A stretch of DNA of 40,503 bases from Sphingomonas xinjiangensis (GCF_014199255.1 NZ_JACIJF010000021.1:1-40503); one strand, 5' to 3'. Counted from the first letter of the stretch, positions 24,444-34,184 are shown. Notes: a model not told the origin generated them from the letters alone. Program-made: numbers and translations.

Positions 24444-24611
24444 GTGAGACGAGATTTAGCACGACAGCAGGAGCTTATGACGCTTGCCCAGCAATGCCGA
24501 GCCATGAGCGCTACCGTGGGCCCAGGTCCCGCTAGAGAACAGTTGTTGAACATGGCTGAAGACTATGAGGCCGTGTTGGCATACCGGCTTGGAATGCACG
24601 CGAGCGGCTGA
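24444..24611 (+). CDS. Very small helical protein (55 residues)
   Basis: An open frame from a GTG at 24444 (or ATG at 24477, 44 residues) encodes MTLAQQCRAMSATVGPGPA and then REQLLNMAEDYEAVLAYRL. The pattern A-x-x-C-R...R-x-Q-L-L-x-M-A-E-x-Y matches small helical proteins commonly found in Alphaproteobacteria, of unknown function. An AGGAG just upstream of the ATG supports the shorter form. Confidence 0.5.
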   Translation: MRRDLARQQELMTLAQQCRAMSATVGPGPAREQLLNMAEDYEAVLAYRLGMHASG

Positions 24612-24801
24612 CACTCAGGTTTCGGCCACCGACGCTGGTGATCAGTGGGCGCCCTTTCAGGTCGGCGTTCCGGTAGATCGTACGGTGTTGGCTGGCTACG
24701 GGATCTAGATTGGGCGGGTCCTTGCCTTCACGCCTGTACCTGTCAAGCAACGCTGCTCGATCGCGCCTCTGCGGTACGTAGCCAACTCATTGAGACTCTT
24801 G

Positions 24802-24826
24802 GGAACAGCACGCGCACTGAGCGGTT
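24802..24826 (+). promoter_or_regulatory. EcfG-type promoter before manganese catalase
   Basis: GGAAC (24802-24806), 16 bases, GGTT (24823-24826), or a GTT with 17-base spacing. It is close to the EcfG consensus but with one mismatch in the -10, and lies 35 bases before the catalase start. Confidence 0.5.
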
Positions 24827-24860
24827 CACCGCGCAGCCTAACCAGAGGAGCGGCACCCCC

Positions 24861-25847
24861 ATGTTCATGCACAACAAGCGCCTTCAGTACACTGTCCGGG
24901 TTTCTGAACCGAACCCGCGTCTCGCGACGCTGATGATGGAACAGTTCGGCGGCGCCGATGGCGAGCTGGCCGCTGCGATGCGCTACTTCACGCAAGGCCT
25001 CGCCGAGGAAGACCCCGGCCGCAAGGACCTCCTGCTTGACATCGCCACCGAGGAGTTGAGCCATCTAGAGGTGATCGGCTCGATCATCACCATGCTCAAT
25101 AAGGGTGTGAAGGCGCAGCTCTCCGAAGGGCAGATGAACGAAGCCGAGCTTTACCAAATGGTCGGCGCGACCGGCACGAGCGCCAAGGAGTCGATCCTGT
25201 TTGGTGGTGGCCCGGCACTGTGTGACTCGGCTGGTGTTCCCTGGACCGCAGCCTATGTCGACTCTCGTGGCGAGCCAACGGTGGATCTCCGCTCTAACAT
25301 CGCCGCTGAAGCGCGTGCGAAGATCGTGTACGAGCGGCTGATCAACATCACCGACGATGCCGGCATCAAGGACGCGCTCGGCTTCCTGATGACCCGCGAG
25401 GTCGCGCACCAGAAGTCGTTCGAGAAGGCGCTGTACTCGATCGAGAACAACTTCCCGTCCGGCAAGCTGCCCGGCGTGGAGAAGTACGCCAGCGTCTATG
25501 TGAACGCGTCGCAGGGTGAGGGCGACATGACCGGGCCATGGAACTCGGGCGATCAGTGGGAGCGGATCGACGATCTGACCCAGACCATGCCCATCGATGG
25601 CGGCGACGGCACCGCGATGGTGACGCTTTCGAGCAAGGACGCAAAGGTCGCCAAGCAGATGGCGGCCCGCCTGGTGTCAGATCCGACCCTTGATCCGACG
25701 ACAGGCGCCGATCTGGGTGCAGGCCCAGGCGCCGGTCGAACCAAGACCGGCGACATGGGCGGTGCTGCCGATATCGAGGAAGCACCGGTTGAGGCCGACG
25801 CCACGGCCAAAAAGACGGTCGCAAAGAAGGCGTCCAAGACGAAGTGA
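24861..25847 (+). CDS. Manganese catalase family protein
   Basis: Encodes 328 residues from the ATG at 24861 (MFMHNKRLQYTVRV), which follows AGAGGAG; upstream in-frame sequence is not conserved-looking. The ferritin-like four-helix bundle carries the di-manganese ligands of this family: FTQGLAEEDPGRKDLLLDIATEELSHLE and, later, MTREVAHQKSFEKAL. It is expected to decompose hydrogen peroxide in the cytoplasm. An Ala/Gly-rich linker and a Lys-rich tail (AKKTVAKKASKTK) follow the catalytic domain, a histone-like extension that could bind nucleic acid (inference). An EcfG-like promoter is upstream and a strong hairpin downstream. Confidence 0.9.
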   Translation: MFMHNKRLQYTVRVSEPNPRLATLMMEQFGGADGELAAAMRYFTQGLAEEDPGRKDLLLDIATEELSHLEVIGSIITMLNKGVKAQLSEGQMNEAELYQMVGATGTSAKESILFGGGPALCDSAGVPWTAAYVDSRGEPTVDLRSNIAAEARAKIVYERLINITDDAGIKDALGFLMTREVAHQKSFEKALYSIENNFPSGKLPGVEKYASVYVNASQGEGDMTGPWNSGDQWERIDDLTQTMPIDGGDGTAMVTLSSKDAKVAKQMAARLVSDPTLDPTTGADLGAGPGAGRTKTGDMGGAADIEEAPVEADATAKKTVAKKASKTK

Positions 25848-25853
25848 GACATG

Positions 25854-25883
25854 GGCCGGTGGCTTCAAGTGAAGCTGCCGGCC
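25854..25883 (+). terminator. Strong hairpin after the catalase gene
   Basis: GGCCGGTGGCTTC pairs with GAAGCTGCCGGCC (13 pairs including two G-T) around the loop AAGT. The 3' side has TCCTGTT, only a weak T-run. It starts 6 bases after the stop. Confidence 0.65.
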
Positions 25884-25942
25884 TCCTGTTAAGATGCGTT
25901 TTTCACGCAAATGCTCCGTAATCTTCGAGCACACGGCCGGGC

Positions 25943-26371
25943 TTAGGACGCTCCAGTCTCCACAAAGAGGCGGACAACGTCAGGGTCCAACGCCTTGGGA
26001 AGCTTCGTTATGCTGTCCAGGCAGACCCAAGTGCTCTCTATATCTACGAGACGCGTTTCCCCGTTGCTCACTGTCGTGACAAACAGGGCGCGCACTCCCT
26101 TAAGCTTCTTGATCTGAGTGCGCGCTACGAGAGCATCGCTGGCGTGGCCTGCTGCTTGGTGCGAAATGACGTGCTTGACTGCAATCCAAAGCGTCGAGGC
26201 CTGCGCCGCCTCGGACGCGAACCGCTCCCAATGCTTGATCACGACAGCTTGCACCCATTTCAGATATGCAGCGGTTTCGATGTAGCCGATCGCGTTCAGG
26301 TCTTGCGCAACAAGCTCGATCGGCATCTCGGTCATTTTCGCCACGCTGTGCATCGCGGTCGGACAATGCAT
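25943..26371 (-). CDS. Hotdog-fold acyl-CoA thioesterase-like protein
   Basis: Encodes 142 residues (possibly from MTEMPIEL at 26335). IGYIETAAYLKWVQ followed by VIKHWERFA and ISHQAAGHASDALVARTQI gives the hotdog layout of the 4-hydroxybenzoyl-CoA thioesterase/YbgC group. KGVRALFVTTVSNGE and STWVCLD form the later strands. The active-site motif normally D-x-x-G-H-x-N-N is here D-L-N-A-I-G-Y-I-E-T, so the histidine and Asn pair are lost. The protein may be inactive or differently specific. It converges on the catalase gene. Confidence 0.6.
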   Translation of the reverse strand: MHCPTAMHSVAKMTEMPIELVAQDLNAIGYIETAAYLKWVQAVVIKHWERFASEAAQASTLWIAVKHVISHQAAGHASDALVARTQIKKLKGVRALFVTTVSNGETRLVDIESTWVCLDSITKLPKALDPDVVRLFVETGAS

Positions 26372-26564
26372 GAGTAAGCATTCAGATCATTTCGACGCTC
26401 ATGCTCGGATGCGATTGGACCGCAGACCCCAGTGATCATGCGGGTCGGGTAACGGCAAGAGCCCGGCTTCCAACGAGCCGTACTCCACTTTGGTTGAAAG
26501 ACACGCGGGCTGGCGAGCGGGAGGCCGGGCTGATACGTCGACAGCGACAACGGATAGGATTCAG

Positions 26565-29419
26565 ATGCTTAGCTTCCTTGTGAATGGCGGCGGAATGGGA
26601 GCAGCCATTCGCGCTTACGACTGGACGCAAACTGCTTTGGGTTCACCATCCGACTGGCCGACCCCGCTCAAGACCCTGATCAGCGTCGTGCTAGGTTCGA
26701 ACCAGCCAATGTTCGTCGCCTGGGGCGTCGAGCAGACGCTGCTCTACAACGACGCCTATGCGACGATATTGGCCAACAAGCATTCCAATGCGCTTGGTCG
26801 TCCCTTCATGCAGGTGTGGTCGGAGATCGAGGCTGACCTGATCCCGATCGTCGAGCAGGCATATGCAGGCCTGCCCGTCCATATGGATGATATCACCCTC
26901 ATGATGAACCGCCGCGGCTATGTGGAGGAGACGCACTTTGCCTTCTCCTACACGCCGGCCAGGGGCAAGGATGGTATAGTGCAAGGTCTGTTTTGCGCAT
27001 GCACCGAAATCACGGAACAGGTGCTCGCAGAGCGACTCCGCGCCGCCGATACCGAACGTCAGCGCCGCTTGTTCGAGCAAGCTCCAGGATTCATCACCAT
27101 TCTTCGCGGCCCAGAGCACGTGTTCGAATTCGCCAACGCGACATTCCGACGCCTGTTTGGAGAGCGTGAGTTCGTCGGCAAAACTGTGCGTGAGGCTTTT
27201 CCCGAGTTGGCGGGCCAAGGCTTCTACGAACTGCTAGACCGAGTGTACCAAAGCGGTGAGCGCTTCGTCGCCGACCACGTCCCGATCCTTCTTTACCCCT
27301 CCGGATCACAACCGGTCGAGAGAGTCCTCGATTTCATCTACGAGCCGGTAGTCGACGAAACCGGCACTGTGACGGGCATCTTTGTCGAAGGGCACGATGC
27401 GACCGATGCTCACCGTGCGGCAACCGAGCTTCGCGAAAGCGAGGAGCGAAATCGGCGGATCGTGGAGGGTGTGAAGGACCACTCCATCTTCACGGTCGAC
27501 GATAGGAACAGGGTACTGGACTGGACCCCCGGGGCGGAGGCTGTGTTCGGTTGGTCGGCGGAGGAGATCCAGGGCAGGTCGGCTGACATTCTGTTCACGC
27601 CTGAAGATCGAGAAGCGGGCGTACCAGCAGAGGAACTAGCAACTGCGCGCCAAAAGGGTGCGCGAATGACGAGCGCTGGCACCTGCGCCGCGACCGGAGC
27701 CGCTTCTTCGCGAACGGGTCCGTTCGCCCCCTCCACGACGCCCAAGGTGCAATTGCCGGATTCATCAAGATTGCCCGTGACGAGACAGAGCGCAGGGCTG
27801 TCGAGGCGGCACTCCGTGACGCCGAACAGCGCTTCCGATTGGCCGCTAAGGCCACAAACGACGCGATATGGGACTGGGACCTCACCGCAGACTACGTTCA
27901 ATGGAATGAAGCGGTAAGGGTGCTGTTCGGTTACGACGAGCAGCAAATCGAGCCGACCGGCACTTGGTGGCTCGAGAACATTCATCCGGAGGACCGTTCA
28001 GCGGTCGATAGGGCCATTCACGCGGTCATCGAAAGCGATGGCGAGCACTGGGCAGCCGAGTATCGGTTTCGGCGCGAGGATGGCAAGTACGCTGATGTGT
28101 TCGACCGCGGGCACGTGTTCCGCGACGCGCAGGGCAAGGCCGTCAGGATGATCGGGGCAATGTTGGACCTGACGGAGCGCAAGCGCTCGGAGAACGCGCT
28201 ACGTGAATTGAACGATACCTTGGAGACACGGGTCGCGGAGCGGACTGCAGAGCTCATGGCCGCACAGGACGCGCTTCGTCAGGCACAGAAGATGGAAGCC
28301 GTCGGCCAACTCACCGGTGGTCTGGCTCACGATTTCAACAACCTCCTGACCGGCATCTCAGGCAGTCTTGAGATGATCCAGATGCGCTTGGCTCAGGGGC
28401 GGACAGGGGAGGTCGATCGCTACGTTGTCGCAGCACAGGGCGCGGCCAAGCGCGCGGCGGCGTTGACTCACCGACTGCTTGCCTTCTCGCGCAGGCAAAC
28501 TCTCGCCCCCAAGCCAACGGACGTGAAACAACTCGTTTCCGGGGTGGAGGATCTTATAGCACGAACCGTTGGCCCGGCGGTGCAGCTCGAAACGGTGCAT
28601 GCCGCTGGGCTATGGCCGAGCCTCATCGACCCGAGTCAGCTTGAGAACGCAGTGTTGAACCTCTGCATCAACGCGCGCGATGCGATGCCCGACGGAGGGA
28701 CGATCACGATTGAGACATGCAATCGCTGGATGGACGAGCGCATGGCAAAGCAGCGCGGCCTTGATCCCGGTCAGTACATCTCATTGTGCGTTTCTGACAC
28801 TGGCACCGGCATGGCACCCGACGTGATCGCCAAGGCCTTCGACCCGTTCTTCACCACCAAGCCAATCGGGGAGGGTACGGGGCTCGGCCTTTCCATGATC
28901 TATGGCTTCGCCAAGCAGTCGGGTGGTTCAGTGGCAATCTACTCCGAGGTGGGTCAGGGAACGATGGTTTGCGTTTACCTCCCGCGACACCTAGGCGATG
29001 CCGAGGCTGCCGAGGATGAAAGCGAGCTCGAGGCTGCACCACGCGCGGACGCTGGCGAGACTGTCCTCGTTGTTGACGATGAGCCGACCGTCCGGATGCT
29101 GGTCGCGGAAGTGCTCACTGACCTCGGCTATATCGCGATCGAGGCGGCGGACGGCCCAGCTGGTCTGAAAGTCATCAACTCTGATCTGCGGATCGACCTC
29201 CTCGTGACCGACGTGGGCCTTCCCGGCGGTCTCAACGGCCGACAGGTGGCGGACGCAGCACGGGCCGTGCGCTCTGATCTGAAGGTGCTATTCATCACAG
29301 GATATGCTGAGAACGCAGTTCTAAGCCACGGGCACCTTGCTGCAGGAATGCACGTCTTGACCAAGCCCTTTGCAATGGATGTGCTTGCAACCCGCATCCG
29401 CGACCTAATCGAGGGATGA
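26565..29419 (+). CDS. Hybrid PAS histidine kinase split by a -1 frameshift
   Basis: The start at 26565 (MLSFLVNGGGMGAAIRAYDW) has GGATAGGA upstream. Frame 0 encodes three PAS domains up to residue 364 (TARQK). The next PAS, HisKA (AHDFNN, His near residue 588), HATPase (NARDAMPDGG, GTGLGLS) and receiver (VVDDE...VTDVGLP) domains are in the -1 frame from 27656 to 29419. Joined, they give 951 residues, with the downstream part reading ANDERWHLRRDRSRFFANG. Without the shift, frame 0 stops at 27917. The break coincides with A-AAG-GGT (27653-27659), a slippery heptamer. Cytoplasmic sensing is likely, as no membrane segment is seen. Confidence 0.8.
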
Positions 29420-29495
29420 TGAGCTGGATCTATTATGAGCAAGGGAAGAGCGGCTCGAGGCGGCAGGTCACATCCGCCAGTTTGGCTTTGACGTT

Positions 29496-29801
29496 TCAAC
29501 AGGGCAGATCCTCCCTTGGAGATCGGCGTTCAGGGCTCCTGATGTCCGCGATCTCATTATTCGATAAACCTACGCCTTCCTCACGTAGGAAGCTTAAGAG
29601 CTCGGCGACCTCCTGAGGTTCAAACCGCAGGTCGAGCTTATCCATCTGGATGGAAGTCGACTTCTGTTTGTCCAACGACATATCGGCAACGATATCCGCG
29701 CACTCTGTCAACGTTCCTTGCCCTACCACATCTGCCGTTGCGCCGTCGTCACCTCCGGCAGCGTAGATTGTAGCGGGTTCACTAAGAGGGTAAGTCGTCA
29801 T
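29496..29801 (-). CDS. Hypothetical small acidic protein between the kinases
   Basis: Encodes 101 residues from the ATG at 29801 (MTTYPLSEPATIYAAGGDDG); a longer form from 29888 has no support. The middle has alternating strands and an amphipathic helix (ECADIVADMSLDKQKSTSI), then LDLRFEPQEVAELLSFLREE and GLSNNEIADI. It is likely soluble. The family is not recognised. It lies between two hybrid kinases and is divergent from the second. It could be an accessory partner, but that is only inference. Confidence 0.6.
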   Translation of the reverse strand: MTTYPLSEPATIYAAGGDDGATADVVGQGTLTECADIVADMSLDKQKSTSIQMDKLDLRFEPQEVAELLSFLREEGVGLSNNEIADIRSPERRSPREDLPC

Positions 29802-29910
29802 CGCTGTTCCAATCGATAATCGTTGAGGCGAGAACGTGCGAGGGCGAAGGTTGGACGCAGATGTCCCACTGCTCTTATCGCACCGCACATTTCGATCTGT
29901 TCCTATCGTC

Positions 29911-29969
29911 TGTCGCGAATGTGCTAACTTTTGAATGTCTCGTATGTCGCCACTTATGCGACATCGGCC
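29911..29969 (+). repeat. Dispersed CGTATGTCGC element, copy C
   Basis: TGTCGCGAATGTGCT, then AACTTTTGAATGTCT, then CGTATGTCGC, ending in GCGACAT. The hairpin ATGTCGC-(7)-GCGACAT is perfect over 7 pairs. It lies between the divergent small gene and the second hybrid kinase. Confidence 0.75.
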
Positions 29970-30078
29970 TGGCGCTGACGGTATACGTCACCGGCCACTT
30001 AGCCGGGGAGGGCACAGCGGCCAAAAAATCGGCCACCAAAGTCTTGCCGCGCGACTCGCGTTCGTGCGTTGAGGTGGC

Positions 30079-33033
30079 ATGAGCGAGACCAACCCACGTA
30101 GAGCCCCGATCTCCATTGCCGACGGCGAGATGGCAAAGCGCATACGCACGCACGGGTGGGCTGCTACTCCCCTCGGACCAATGGACGCTTGGCGGCCAAA
30201 TTTGAGGGCGGCTCTCGGTATAATGCTGGCCACCCCAGAGCCAGCATCAATCCTGTGGGGAGCTGATCGTATTCAGCTCTACAATGATCCTTATATTCTG
30301 ATCGCGGCAGAGCGACACCCGCGGGCCTTAGGCGAAGCCGCCGCCGAAAATTGGAGCGAAGCCTACGGCGATTTTCTCGGCCCGATCCTTGATCGCGTTT
30401 TCGCCGGTGAGACGGTAGTGGTGAATGACTTTGCAGTGCCACTCCGCACAGGGCGCGGGGACCTTGAGGAGCGCTTCTTCACTGGTCACTTCCTGCCAAT
30501 CACTGATGACCTCGGGGGCATCGAAGGGGTGTTCCACTCCCTAACCGAAGTCACGGCGACGGTGCGCGCCGCCGCGCAGCTGCGTCAAGGCGACGCACGC
30601 TACCGTGCTCTTTTTGAACAAGCCGCGGCTGGCTTCGCGCACACCGACCTTCTTGGCCGCTTCACCGAAGTTAACGACCGCTTCTGCCAAATCACTGGTT
30701 ACACCCGAGACGCCCTGCTGAACATCAGAATGCAGGACATCACCCATCCTGACGATCTAAGCGCCAACATGCTCATGTTTGAAGCTGCGAGTGCTAACGG
30801 TGAGACCTTCGAGATCGAGAAGCGCTACCGTCGTCCTGACGGATCGACCGTCTGGGTACGCAACAGTGTTGCAGCTATGCGAGAAGAAGGCGGCAGGATC
30901 AAAGGAACGTTGGCAGTCTCGGTCGATATAGGCGACCAAAAAAAGGCTGAGCAAGCACTGAAGGCGAGCGAGGCGCGCCTGCGCTTCTTTGGTGAACTGG
31001 AGAAGCGCCTCTTCAGCTCTGCTGACGCCTTCGATGCCATGCTTGGTGCAGCCGAAATGCTCGGTCGCAAACTCAATGCGTCGCGTTGCGCCTATGCCGA
31101 CGTCGCCGCCGACGGCGATCGCTTCTGGATTCGCAGCGATTACAATGCTCCTGGCCTAGAGAGCTCGGTTGGAGCTTACAGTCTGGACCTGTTTGGTCCG
31201 CGTGCCGCAACTGACCTGCGCGCGGGGCGAGCACTGGTGGTGTGTGATGTCACAGACGAGCTTGCTCCTGGAGAGGGGCGGGAGATGTTCCAGGCGATCG
31301 CCATTGATGCCATCATCTGCTGCCCACTCGTTAAGGAGGGGCGTCTCACCGCGATGATGGCGGTGCACCAGGATCAGGCGCGGTTCTGGACCGCCGACGA
31401 AATCTCCCTAGTCAAGGAAGTTGTCGAGCGCTGCTGGGCCCATGTTGAGCGGGTGGGTGCCGAGGCTCGGCTGCGCGAGAGCGAGGAACGGCTACGTTTA
31501 GCGGTCGATAATGCCGAGGTCGGCTTCTGGGACGTGGACCTGGTCAGCGACACATTGATATGGCCGCCAGCTACGAAGGCGATGTTCGGAATTTCGGCCG
31601 ACGTGCCGGTCACTATGCACGACTTCTATGAGGGGCTGCATCCGGATGATCGCGAAGCGACTAGTGCAGCGTTTGCGGCAGCGGCAGACCCAGATCAACG
31701 CGCGCTGTACGACGTAGAATATCGCACGGTTGGAAAAGAGGACGCTGTCGTACGCTGGGTTGCTGCCAAGGGGCGCGGACTTTTCGACGCGGCGGGGCGC
31801 TGCCTGCGTGTTGCTGGGACCGCGGTGCAGATCACGGCGCGAAAGGAAGCTGAGGAGGCTCTGCGCGATCTTAACGCCACGCTGGAAGCGCGGATCGCAA
31901 CTGCAGTTGCTGAGCGCGAGGAGGCGCAGGAAGCCCTTCGTCAAAGTCAAAAGATGGAAGCGATGGGCCAGCTCACGGGTGGCGTGGCACATGACTTCAA
32001 TAATCTGCTGACCCCGATCGTGGGGAGCCTCGACATGCTCCAGCGCAAGGGACTGGGCGGCGAACGTGAGCAGCGCCTCATCGCGGGGGCAGTGCAATCA
32101 GCAGAGCGAGCCAGGACGTTGGTCCAGCGGTTGCTTGCCTTTGCACGACGGCAGCCTTTGCAGCCCGTGCCCGTCGACGTATCCAAGCTCGTCGCCGGCA
32201 TGGGTGACCTTGTCTCGAGCACCACGGGCCCTCAGATCAAAGTCGTAGTCGAGACGGCTGACGACCTGCCGCCTGCCAAAGCGGATCCCAATCAGCTCGA
32301 GATGGCACTCCTCAATCTGGCGGTGAATGCACGAGACGCCATGTCGGATGGTGGCACGTTGCGGATCTCTGCAAGCCGGGAGTCCATTCGCCCGGGTCAC
32401 CGCTCGAGACTCCGAACCGGGCACTACATCCGCCTGTCCGTAGCGGACACAGGTATAGGTATGGACGAGGCGACGCTTGCACGCGCGGTCGAGCCTTTCT
32501 TCTCCACAAAAGGGATCGGCAAGGGTACTGGACTAGGCTTGTCGATGGTGCATGGGCTCGCGTCGCAGCTGGGAGGCGCCCTAACCATCCAAAGTCGTCC
32601 GGAACTCGGAACCAACGTCGAACTGTGGCTGCCGCAGAGCGCCATAGCGCCAGACTCGCCTCAACTCGATAGCGAAGCAGCGATACCCACGATTGTTGGG
32701 ATTGCACTGCTTGTAGATGACGAGGAACTCGTTCGGATGAGCACCGGCGACATGCTGCACGACCTCGGTTACACAGTCATTGAGGCCTCATCGGGTGAGG
32801 AGGCGATGCTACTGATAGAAGCGGAGACATCCTTCGATCTGCTCGTCACGGATCATCTTATGCCTGGCATGAACGGCACCGATCTGGCGCTCGCGGCGCG
32901 AACGTTAAGGCCAGGACTGCCGGTGTTGGTAGTATCGGGCTATGCGGAGAATGAGGGCGTCGATCCCAGGCTATCGCGCCTGGCAAAGCCCTTCCGGAAG
33001 GATGAACTCGCCGCGAGTTTAGCTCAGCTTTAA
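30079..33033 (+). CDS. Hybrid histidine kinase (PAS-PAS-GAF-PAS-HisKA-HATPase-REC)
   Basis: Encodes 984 residues without a membrane segment. PAS-type domains lie at about residues 20-165, 175-300 and 465-590, with a GAF-type domain (FFGELEKRLFSSADAFDAM...) at about 300-455. The kinase core begins EALRQSQKMEAMGQLTGG, with the phospho-accepting His in AHDFNN near residue 637. It has the HATPase motifs NARDAMSDGG and GTGLGLS, and the C-terminal receiver with DDEE and the acceptor Asp in LLVTDHLMPG near residue 922. The overall plan parallels the frameshifted kinase upstream, suggesting an old duplication. A Gly-Gly-x-Trp-type N-terminal segment (THGWAATPLGP) is shared by both. Its output partner is not in the window. 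Confidence 0.9.
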   Translation: MSETNPRRAPISIADGEMAKRIRTHGWAATPLGPMDAWRPNLRAALGIMLATPEPASILWGADRIQLYNDPYILIAAERHPRALGEAAAENWSEAYGDFLGPILDRVFAGETVVVNDFAVPLRTGRGDLEERFFTGHFLPITDDLGGIEGVFHSLTEVTATVRAAAQLRQGDARYRALFEQAAAGFAHTDLLGRFTEVNDRFCQITGYTRDALLNIRMQDITHPDDLSANMLMFEAASANGETFEIEKRYRRPDGSTVWVRNSVAAMREEGGRIKGTLAVSVDIGDQKKAEQALKASEARLRFFGELEKRLFSSADAFDAMLGAAEMLGRKLNASRCAYADVAADGDRFWIRSDYNAPGLESSVGAYSLDLFGPRAATDLRAGRALVVCDVTDELAPGEGREMFQAIAIDAIICCPLVKEGRLTAMMAVHQDQARFWTADEISLVKEVVERCWAHVERVGAEARLRESEERLRLAVDNAEVGFWDVDLVSDTLIWPPATKAMFGISADVPVTMHDFYEGLHPDDREATSAAFAAAADPDQRALYDVEYRTVGKEDAVVRWVAAKGRGLFDAAGRCLRVAGTAVQITARKEAEEALRDLNATLEARIATAVAEREEAQEALRQSQKMEAMGQLTGGVAHDFNNLLTPIVGSLDMLQRKGLGGEREQRLIAGAVQSAERARTLVQRLLAFARRQPLQPVPVDVSKLVAGMGDLVSSTTGPQIKVVVETADDLPPAKADPNQLEMALLNLAVNARDAMSDGGTLRISASRESIRPGHRSRLRTGHYIRLSVADTGIGMDEATLARAVEPFFSTKGIGKGTGLGLSMVHGLASQLGGALTIQSRPELGTNVELWLPQSAIAPDSPQLDSEAAIPTIVGIALLVDDEELVRMSTGDMLHDLGYTVIEASSGEEAMLLIEAETSFDLLVTDHLMPGMNGTDLALAARTLRPGLPVLVVSGYAENEGVDPRLSRLAKPFRKDELAASLAQL

Positions 33034-33082
33034 GAGCGAGAAGATTAGCGGCCTGCTGGTGCCTCTGGTCGGCCCTCACATC

Positions 33083-33134
33083 GTTGACGCCCTGAGTTTC
33101 GGACGTCTCGTATGTCGCCGCTTTGCGCTAACGG
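33083..33134 (+). repeat. Dispersed CGTATGTCGC element, copy D
   Basis: CCTGAGTTTCGGACGTCT, then CGTATGTCGCCGCTTTGCG. The right arm is degenerate (GCGCTA instead of GCGACA). It begins 50 bases after the stop of the second hybrid kinase. Confidence 0.6.
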
Positions 33135-33623
33135 CATGTCTGTTGTTGGGTGGGTTGCTGCCCGTGCGATCAACTGCTGAATCTTACTTGGTCGTTGTCG
33201 CTAATCGGTCAAGCCGGGCTCCACGCGATCCCCCAGCTATGTTCGTCAGGTCTGCAACGTGCCGCGAAGGCCACCATGGACAGGCGCATCGCCCGCCCGG
33301 AGCAATTTGCCACCCGCAGCATCCAGCTTGTCAAAAGTGGCTGCACTTGCCTCCTGAGAGGCGACGCTATGCGCCAATGCGAACGCACGCGCTTCTTCAG
33401 CCCGTCACGATCTATGTCCGTTTCAAGTGCGAATGTGAGCCAAGTGCCCAGAACGAACCCCTGCGTCTTATCGTCATGAGTTGGCTGCTCCCCCAAATCT
33501 GCGCTTTAAATGACGCGGGGCAACAGCTGAAGTGCCGCTTACCAAAACGTGCATCGTTATCGAACCGGATCCGTAACGCTTCCGCTGCGTTACCGCTCCC
33601 GAACGATCAATGGGTGCTTGTGA
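33135..33623. other. Gap without a supported gene upstream of the sigma factor
   Basis: About 490 bases. A 192-codon plus-strand frame and a 95-codon minus-strand frame overlap here; neither has a recognised motif, and the plus frame runs into the sigma-factor start. The promoter of the sigma/anti-sigma pair should lie near the 3' end, but no clear site was found. Confidence 0.4.
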
Positions 33624-34184
33624 ATGACGGCCGCTGAACCCGCCAGGAGGCACCTCGTCTCGACGTTAGAACGCGTCGCTCAGGGTGACAGGGCGGCGCT
33701 GCGCGAAGTCTACGAACTCACCTCGGCGAAATTATACGGGATCTGCCTCCACATACTTGGCGAGCAAGCGTTGGCAGAGGATGTACTTCAAGAGGTCTAT
33801 ATCCACGTGTGGCAAGGTGCGGGCCGGTTCGATCCTGCCCGCGCCAGTCCGATTACGTGGCTCTGCATGATCGCTCGGAACCGGGCGATAGATTGGCGCC
33901 GGTCCTCGCATCGATATGAGGAGGCGCTCCTCGCTGCGAGAGGAGCGGCGCACGGTACGGCCCAGACCGGCGAGTGGGATTACGGGGGAGACGACCGAGC
34001 CGGCCTCTTGCGCCGCTGCATGGACGCTCTTGAGGAATCTCCGCGCACGTCGATCCGCTCCGCGTTCTTTGAAGGCTTTACCTATTCCGAGCTTGCGGCG
34101 CATGTTGACGTGCCACTTGCCACGATGAAGAGCTGGGTCCGCCGGGGGTTGGCGCAATTGAGAAGGTGCATCGACAATGGCTGA
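33624..34184 (+). CDS. ECF-type RNA polymerase sigma factor
   Basis: Encodes 186 residues. Region 2 is visible as LYGICLHILGEQALAEDVLQEVYIHVW and RFDPARASPITWLCMIARNRAIDW. Region 4 is SAFFEGFTYSELAAHVDVPLATMKSWVRRGLAQLRR, containing the helix-turn-helix. The gene overlaps an RskA-like anti-sigma gene by 8 bases, the known SigK-RskA arrangement. It should direct transcription of a stress or envelope regulon; the adjoining ferritin-like genes are possible targets. No promoter of its own could be assigned, and its target motif is unknown. Confidence 0.88.
   Translation: MTAAEPARRHLVSTLERVAQGDRAALREVYELTSAKLYGICLHILGEQALAEDVLQEVYIHVWQGAGRFDPARASPITWLCMIARNRAIDWRRSSHRYEEALLAARGAAHGTAQTGEWDYGGDDRAGLLRRCMDALEESPRTSIRSAFFEGFTYSELAAHVDVPLATMKSWVRRGLAQLRRCIDNG

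Noticed and set aside
33209..33496. 95-codon minus-strand frame (MGEQPTHDDKTQGFVLG) as a gene
   Set aside because: Somewhat protein-like at its N-terminus but no recognisable family or ribosome site; could not be supported.
33059..33637. 192-codon plus-strand frame before the sigma factor
   Set aside because: Begins near repeat copy D, has no motif, uneven composition and overlaps the sigma-factor start.
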